In this document: positions 28,237-33,498 of the stretch, piece after piece
Numbering within the stretch: position 1 is the stretch's first letter
Layout of the letters: the number at the start of each line of letters is the position of its first letter
Assembly (NCBI GenBank): GCA_012522015.1
Contig: JAAYLD010000029.1
Span: 1-33,498 of the forward strand
Direction: 5' to 3'
Length of the DNA stretch: 33,498 nt
Source: Clostridiales bacterium
GTDB lineage: Bacteria; Bacillota; Clostridia; Oscillospirales; CAG-272
Position numbers and translations under genes: made by a program
Notes under the pieces: generated by a model
The model's database searches: none
What the model was told of the DNA's origin: nothing
The model's input: only the letters and a program-made list of their open reading frames with translations

Positions 28237-28719
28237 ATGCTTAAAATTAATGTCATAACAGTCGGAGCGCTGCGTGAGCCATACTTTATCGCCGCGCGGG
28301 ACGAATATATTAAACGTTTATCTCCCTTTTGCCGCATTGAGCGCACGGAAATACCCGAGGCGCGCACATCGTCCTCGCCGACGGCGGCTGAAATTACAGC
28401 TGCAATAGCTGCCGAGGGGCGTTCCATACTTCGCTCACTGCCGCAGAAGGCATATAAAATCGCCCTATGCGTCGAGGGGCGAAGGTTCACATCAGAAGTA
28501 TTTGCTTCATACCTTGAGGAGCTTGAGGTTAGCGGAGTAAGCTCCATTGCCTTTATAATCGGTGGCCCCTGGGGACTTTCGCAACAAGTCAAATCCTCAT
28601 GCGACCTGCTTTTATCAGTCTCCGACTTCACATTCACACACAGAATGATGCAGCCGATTTTATACGAAATCATTTATCGCTCAATAAGCATTCGCAAAGG
28701 TAGTAAATATCATAAATAA
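28237..28719 (+). CDS. rlmH: 23S rRNA (pseudouridine(1915)-N(3))-methyltransferase
   Basis: ITVGALREPYFIAARDEYIKRLSPFCRIERTEIPEA, FIIGGPWGLSQQV, LSVSDFTFTHRMMQPILYEIIYRSISIRKGSKYHK (canonical RlmH C-terminus). Confidence 0.97.
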   Translation: MLKINVITVGALREPYFIAARDEYIKRLSPFCRIERTEIPEARTSSSPTAAEITAAIAAEGRSILRSLPQKAYKIALCVEGRRFTSEVFASYLEELEVSGVSSIAFIIGGPWGLSQQVKSSCDLLLSVSDFTFTHRMMQPILYEIIYRSISIRKGSKYHK

Positions 28720-28862
28720 GCGCAAAAATACAGGCGACAATACGAAAGATATCATCCGGCTCTTTCTCAAACGAAAGAAAAACAGTAAAATATTAAACGT
28801 ATAAAGGATAATTGTATCGGGTAGAAACAATATAAATAAACTTTATTAAAGTAAAAAAGACG

Positions 28863-30545
28863 ATGAAGAAAATTAACGGCATTATGGCAAAAATTAAAAA
28901 AGCAGCAAAAACGGCAAAAAAGTACGTACCGCGTGCGGCTGCCGTTTTAGTTTTCATGCTCATTTGTGCCATCGTGCTTTTATACCGCGAGGGCTATTTC
29001 GACATCGCACATATAACACGTTATTCAGATATCGACACAGCAGAGACAGAAACAGATAAAGACAAAGAAACAGAAACCGACACCGATACCGACGTAGTGA
29101 CAGACACAGATACAAGCACCGGTGTTGAGACAACCACCGACACAGGGGCTTCGGGCGGTGATGACAACCCTGACAACCCGCCTGAAGTGCTGTTTTTGCC
29201 TTATGCAGAGCTGTCGGAGCAAGGTTATAAGCTCTCATACAAAGACTGGGAGCCAGGGGGAAACTGGGTTCTTGCCGACGCCGGTCTTGATATGCCCGAC
29301 TATTTTTCATCAAAAACATACGAAAAGTATTACGTCCACTACAAAGCGCCAAAAGATTATGCTATGTTCGAGCCCGTTTACGAATACTACCGTGTTAAAA
29401 AACCGGCTGTGTTGCTTTACATGGGCTATATAATCGTTGAAACGGACCGCGAAAACACTGTCAACATCTACTCGTCAGAGGGCAAAGCGCTTGGCTCTTA
29501 TGATGAAACAAAAATAAAGCCGGCTTATTGCCGTGACACATCCAACCGGCCGCTTTTCATTTATAAGGATTCATATTATTATCTTGATGCTAAAAACAAA
29601 CGGTTCCTTGAGAGCGATTATAATCCCAAAACTGACAGCCGCGGTGTGCGCTTTGATTATACTCCGGACTACGGCAAGTCCGATACTGCGAGAAAGTTTA
29701 TTTATAAAACCGAAGTTGTTAATGTTTATGAACCGATTGACGGATCTTTTGATGACGAAGGCAATCAGCTTGCCTATGTAATACCGACGACAATATACCG
29801 CTTTGCGCTCGCAAACACAAACGGCACAGCGATAACAAACTATGACTACTACGGCGCATACCCCTTTCACGAGGGGCGTGCAGCTGTTGTTGACGCCGAC
29901 GGATTTCTTTACTATATAAACCGCAACGGCGCTGTTGCCATAAGAACCGGTGTGATAAGGCGCGATAAACGCCTTTCTCGCTCTGTATATGACTTCTATA
30001 TGGAGCCCCTGACCGACGGGGAGGAATCGATAGGTTTTCTCTATTTTGAGCATGGTATAACACGCGCAAGGGTTCTAAGTCTCGACTATTATAATTACTT
30101 TACCAATAAAAAAATGTCAGTCATAAACGATACTGACATTATGATATATACGAATGGTAAAGAGTTCGAGATACCGTCGGGCTATGACGTGATCGCTTAT
30201 TCCTCCGGAATGATACTGCTTAAACACAACGGCAAATATGGTTACATGAGCTACACCGGTGCTTGGGTTGTTCAGCCAACGCTTTCGTATGCCGAGCCGT
30301 TTTATGAAGGGCTTGCCGTTATCGGCGACGGAAGAGGAAACTACGCTTTAATTGATACAGAAGGCAACTTTGTTATCCCCTACGGCGTTTTTTCATATAT
30401 ATCAAACGCATCGACCGGTGTTATCGCTGCATACATCGGCGAATATTTAAGTACCTACCCAGGCGCAAACACACAACAAAACAGCAATATCAGCCCCGTA
30501 TCACGTGGCTGGCACATTCTATATAAAATGAAAGCCAACAGCTGA
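28863..30545 (+). CDS. Membrane-anchored WG-repeat-containing protein with Asp/Thr-rich stalk
   Basis: N-terminal TM; ETDKDKETETDTDTDVVTDTDTSTGVETTTDTG linker; WG-like repeats (HEGRAAVVDADGFLYYINRNG, GKYGYMSYTGAWVVQP, NYALIDTEGNFVIP). Confidence 0.82.
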   Translation: MKKINGIMAKIKKAAKTAKKYVPRAAAVLVFMLICAIVLLYREGYFDIAHITRYSDIDTAETETDKDKETETDTDTDVVTDTDTSTGVETTTDTGASGGDDNPDNPPEVLFLPYAELSEQGYKLSYKDWEPGGNWVLADAGLDMPDYFSSKTYEKYYVHYKAPKDYAMFEPVYEYYRVKKPAVLLYMGYIIVETDRENTVNIYSSEGKALGSYDETKIKPAYCRDTSNRPLFIYKDSYYYLDAKNKRFLESDYNPKTDSRGVRFDYTPDYGKSDTARKFIYKTEVVNVYEPIDGSFDDEGNQLAYVIPTTIYRFALANTNGTAITNYDYYGAYPFHEGRAAVVDADGFLYYINRNGAVAIRTGVIRRDKRLSRSVYDFYMEPLTDGEESIGFLYFEHGITRARVLSLDYYNYFTNKKMSVINDTDIMIYTNGKEFEIPSGYDVIAYSSGMILLKHNGKYGYMSYTGAWVVQPTLSYAEPFYEGLAVIGDGRGNYALIDTEGNFVIPYGVFSYISNASTGVIAAYIGEYLSTYPGANTQQNSNISPVSRGWHILYKMKANS

Positions 30546-30589
30546 TTCATAAATATATTTTTATTGGTCTTTCACTCTATAACCGATTT

Positions 30590-32530
30590 ATGTATCACCG
30601 TACCGGGAAAAATACAAAAACAATGATTAGCAACATAATAGAAAACAAATGTGAGGTCGCTGTCGTCGGTGCAGGCCACGCGGGCATTGAAGCGGCTCTT
30701 GCCTGCGCACGTCTTGGCGTCGACACTGTGCTTTTTACCCTCTCGCTTGACGCCGTTGCCAATATGCCGTGCAATCCTTCCATCGGCGGCACCGGCAAGG
30801 GCCATCTTGTTTATGAAATAGACGCACTTGGCGGCGAAATGGGAGCTGCCGCTGACAAGGCAACGCTCCAAAGCCGGACTCTTAATTTGAGCAAGGGTAG
30901 CGCTGTCCATTCGAAGCGCATACAAGCTGACCGTACCCTTTATAAAAGCATAATGCTAAAGACTCTGCAGAAAGAACCAAAACTGCGTCTCGTGCAGGCT
31001 GAAATTACGGGCATTGAAATTAAAAATGGGCGCGTTTGTGCCCTTACGACGCGCCTTGGCGCTCGCTGGGAAGCTAAAGCTGTCGTCCTTTCATGCGGCA
31101 CATACCTCTGCGCTGAAATTTTCGTTGGTGACGTTCACTTCCCATCCGGTCCTGACGGTCAGCTTCCATCTACACTTCTGACACAATCACTGCTTGATGC
31201 CGGTGTGCGTCTCATGCGATTTAAAACAGGCACGCCTCCGCGTGTGTCGCGGCGCACTGTTGATTTTTCCTCCCTTGAAGTACAAAACGGTGAACTTGAT
31301 CCCGTTCCGTTTTCCTCCCGTACAAAAAGGGACTACATGAGCTCACGATCGGCACTTCCCTGCTACATTGTTTATACAAACGAAAAAACACATAAGATAA
31401 TAAGGGATAATCTCAAGCGGTCGGCGCTTTTTTCAGGTAAAATACACGGCGTCGGAGCACGCTATTGCCCAAGCATTGAAGACAAGATCGTTCGCTTTGC
31501 CGATAAGGAGCGCCATCAGATTTTCATAGAGCCTATGGGCGCTGACACGGACGAAATTTACCTTTCGGGCTTTTCGACATCTATGCCAGCTGACGTGCAG
31601 GAGAAAATGGTGCGCTCCCTGCCCGGATTTGAGCATGCATATATAACGCGATATGCTTACGCGATTGAATACGACTGCGCTGACCCGACACAGCTGCTGC
31701 CAACGCTTGAGTTTAAAGAAATACGCGGCCTTTTTGGCGCCGGGCAATTTAATGGAACATCAGGCTACGAGGAGGCGGCAGCACAGGGACTTATCGCCGG
31801 AATCAACGCCGCAGCTTACGTTTTAGGACGTGAGCCACTTGTTCTTGGCCGTTCAACTTCATATATCGGCATTCTCTTAGATGATCTTGTTACAAAAGGC
31901 ACAGACGAACCTTACAGAATCATGACTTCGCGCTCGGAATACCGCCTTTATATGCGGCAGGACAATGCCGATAAGCGTCTGACTGAATATGGACATGCTG
32001 TTGGGCTTATATCTGACGAGCGCTATGCAGCTTTCAAGGAAAAGCAGAGAGCAATAAAAGCGGAGATTGAGCGGTTATCATCTGTGACGGTGCCGCCGTC
32101 AGACGCTCTCGCAAAAATTCTTGCCGCAAAAGGCTCTTCTCCCGTCACGACGGGCATAAAGCTTGCTGAGCTTTTGCGCCGCCCTGAGCTTGACTATGAG
32201 TCGCTCGCACCAATTGACCCTTCAAGGCCTACCCTGCCTGTGGGAGCAGCTAAAACCGTTGAAACGACGATAAAATACGAAGGTTATATTAAAAAACAGA
32301 TTGAAGCTGTTGAACGTCAGCGTGCGCGCGAAGGCAAGTTGTTGCTCCCAGATATCGATTACTCATCAATTCGCGGCCTGCGCATTGAAGCTGTGCAAAA
32401 GCTTTCAAAAATACGTCCGATCTCAATCGGGCAGGCAGCAAGAATCAGCGGCGTAAGCCCTGCTGACATATCAGTACTTCTCATATATCTTGAATCAAAA
32501 AAAGGTAAAACGCAAAGTGATATCACCTGA
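30590..32530 (+). CDS. mnmG: tRNA uridine-5-carboxymethylaminomethyl(34) synthesis enzyme MnmG (the ATG at 30623 is a possible alternative start)
   Basis: EVAVVGAGHAGIEAALACARLG, NMPCNPSIGGTGKGHLVYEIDALGGEMG, FKTGTPPRVSRRTVDF, GLFGAGQFNGTSGYEEAAAQGLIAGINAA. Confidence 0.98.
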   Translation: MYHRTGKNTKTMISNIIENKCEVAVVGAGHAGIEAALACARLGVDTVLFTLSLDAVANMPCNPSIGGTGKGHLVYEIDALGGEMGAAADKATLQSRTLNLSKGSAVHSKRIQADRTLYKSIMLKTLQKEPKLRLVQAEITGIEIKNGRVCALTTRLGARWEAKAVVLSCGTYLCAEIFVGDVHFPSGPDGQLPSTLLTQSLLDAGVRLMRFKTGTPPRVSRRTVDFSSLEVQNGELDPVPFSSRTKRDYMSSRSALPCYIVYTNEKTHKIIRDNLKRSALFSGKIHGVGARYCPSIEDKIVRFADKERHQIFIEPMGADTDEIYLSGFSTSMPADVQEKMVRSLPGFEHAYITRYAYAIEYDCADPTQLLPTLEFKEIRGLFGAGQFNGTSGYEEAAAQGLIAGINAAAYVLGREPLVLGRSTSYIGILLDDLVTKGTDEPYRIMTSRSEYRLYMRQDNADKRLTEYGHAVGLISDERYAAFKEKQRAIKAEIERLSSVTVPPSDALAKILAAKGSSPVTTGIKLAELLRRPELDYESLAPIDPSRPTLPVGAAKTVETTIKYEGYIKKQIEAVERQRAREGKLLLPDIDYSSIRGLRIEAVQKLSKIRPISIGQAARISGVSPADISVLLIYLESKKGKTQSDIT

Positions 32531-33266
32531 CGATATTTTATCTCTTTTAAAGCAAAACGGCATGACCGGGGTGCCATATACGGATGATCCCCAAAAAACG
32601 GCTTCCATACTTGCCCGTTTCGCCGGTTATCTTGTTGAGGAAAATGAAAAATACAACCTCACCGCCATCACGGCCCCTGAGGATATACTCCTAAAGCATT
32701 TTGCAGATTCTATATCGGCAGCATATTTTATACCGCAGGGCGGCTCTGTGCTCGATGTTGGCAGCGGAGCCGGCTTTCCTGCCATCCCCCTTGCCGCCGC
32801 ACGGTCAGACGCCAGCATCACGGCGCTTGATTCATCAGAAAAGAAAACATCATTTATCGCCGCATCAGCCGAACTTTTCGGAATAGGAAATCTGCGCGCT
32901 GTCAATGCTCGTGCGGAGGATGTTTTTCACTCATCCGAGCGCGGCAGGCAAGAATTTCGCGAACGCTTTGATATAGTCGTATCACGCGCTGTCGCAACAA
33001 TCCGCATTCTTGCAGAACTTTGCTCGCCTTTTGTGTGCATTGGCGGGGTGTTTTTAGCGATGAAAGGGCCAAACGCCATGGCGGAGATAACCGAGGCCAA
33101 AAACGCCATTTTTAAAACAGGGCTTCGCCTTGAAAAAGCGCTGCCTATAACGCTAATATACAATGATTTAACCGCCTCTCGTACGCTTGTCGTCTACCGC
33201 AAGGTATCCCCATGCCCACCCGCTTACCCGCGCCGTTACCCGCAGATAATGAAAAATCCGCTGTAA
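32490..33266 (+). CDS. rsmG: 16S rRNA (guanine(527)-N(7))-methyltransferase (TTG start at 32490 or GTG at 32517)
   Basis: NEKYNLTAITAPEDILLKHFADSI, VLDVGSGAGFPAIPLA, VVSRAVATIRILAELCSPF; C-terminus KVSPCPPAYPRRYPQIMKNPL is typical of RsmG. Confidence 0.96.
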   Translation: MNQKKVKRKVISPDDILSLLKQNGMTGVPYTDDPQKTASILARFAGYLVEENEKYNLTAITAPEDILLKHFADSISAAYFIPQGGSVLDVGSGAGFPAIPLAAARSDASITALDSSEKKTSFIAASAELFGIGNLRAVNARAEDVFHSSERGRQEFRERFDIVVSRAVATIRILAELCSPFVCIGGVFLAMKGPNAMAEITEAKNAIFKTGLRLEKALPITLIYNDLTASRTLVVYRKVSPCPPAYPRRYPQIMKNPL

Positions 33267-33391
33267 GTTATAAGATGCAAACACAGGCCGCTTGACAGAG
33301 CCATTTTATAAAAAAGTGCGTTGTTTCTTCAGATTTATGCCCGTAAAACTCTGTTTTGAAGGGGCAACGAACACATATTAACAACAAAATA

Positions 33392-33428
33392 AAGGGCTGT
33401 AGTAAGCAAAAAATTACTACAGCCCCTT
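33392..33428. terminator. Stem-loop terminator after rsmG (convergent position)
   Basis: AGGGCTGTAGTAA / TTACTACAGCCCCTT inverted repeat. Confidence 0.7.
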
Positions 33429-33460
33429 CGTTTATTGGTCTATATTATTTTGTCATTTTC

Positions 33461-33498
33461 CTACTCGCCCGAGGTGAGATTTGCATACGAAGCCATCA
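33461..33498 (-). CDS. Possible 3' end of a minus-strand gene running off the window (...MASYANLTSGE*)
   Basis: Open minus-strand frame ending at TAG (33461-33463) next to a convergent terminator; too short to identify. Confidence 0.3.
   Translation of the reverse strand, partial: MASYANLTSGE

Noticed and set aside
1-33498. Mobile element, prophage, toxin-antitoxin or defence island
   Set aside because: No transposase, integrase, phage structural, restriction or toxin motif was seen in any translated frame, and no target-site duplications or long terminal repeats were noticed.

Overview
The window looks like a chromosomal segment from a Clostridia-type Firmicute (inferred from gene families only). 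About 25 protein-coding genes are supported. Most are housekeeping or common accessory functions: a CDF cation transporter, an MFS-GDPD-CapA operon on the minus strand, an HtrA-like S1C protease next to an OmpR-type response regulator and HAMP histidine kinase, prmC, a DUF1385 protein, a two-subunit class I fumarase with malic enzyme, a flavin reductase family protein, RNase Y (rny) and YmdB-type phosphodiesterase, galactokinase, a WalJ-type MBL hydrolase, rlmH, a WG-repeat protein, mnmG and rsmG. I saw no rRNA, tRNA, CRISPR array, transposase, integrase or phage module. The least ordinary region is about 12.0-17.5 kb. It holds two paralogous membrane-anchored LamG proteins flanking a 914-aa secreted/anchored HEFGH metallopeptidase. 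That peptidase carries a 19-hexad left-handed beta-helix-like array and a LamG-like domain. Other points of interest are a 52-codon truncated LOG-family remnant, absent from the supplied ORF track and positioned for translational coupling to the fumarase gene; an 18-bp perfect/GU stem-loop in the rny-ymdB gap; a structured leader before an SGNH lipoprotein; and several promoter-associated dyads or repeats. I found no clear, complete novel multi-gene system; the surface-protein island is the best candidate.
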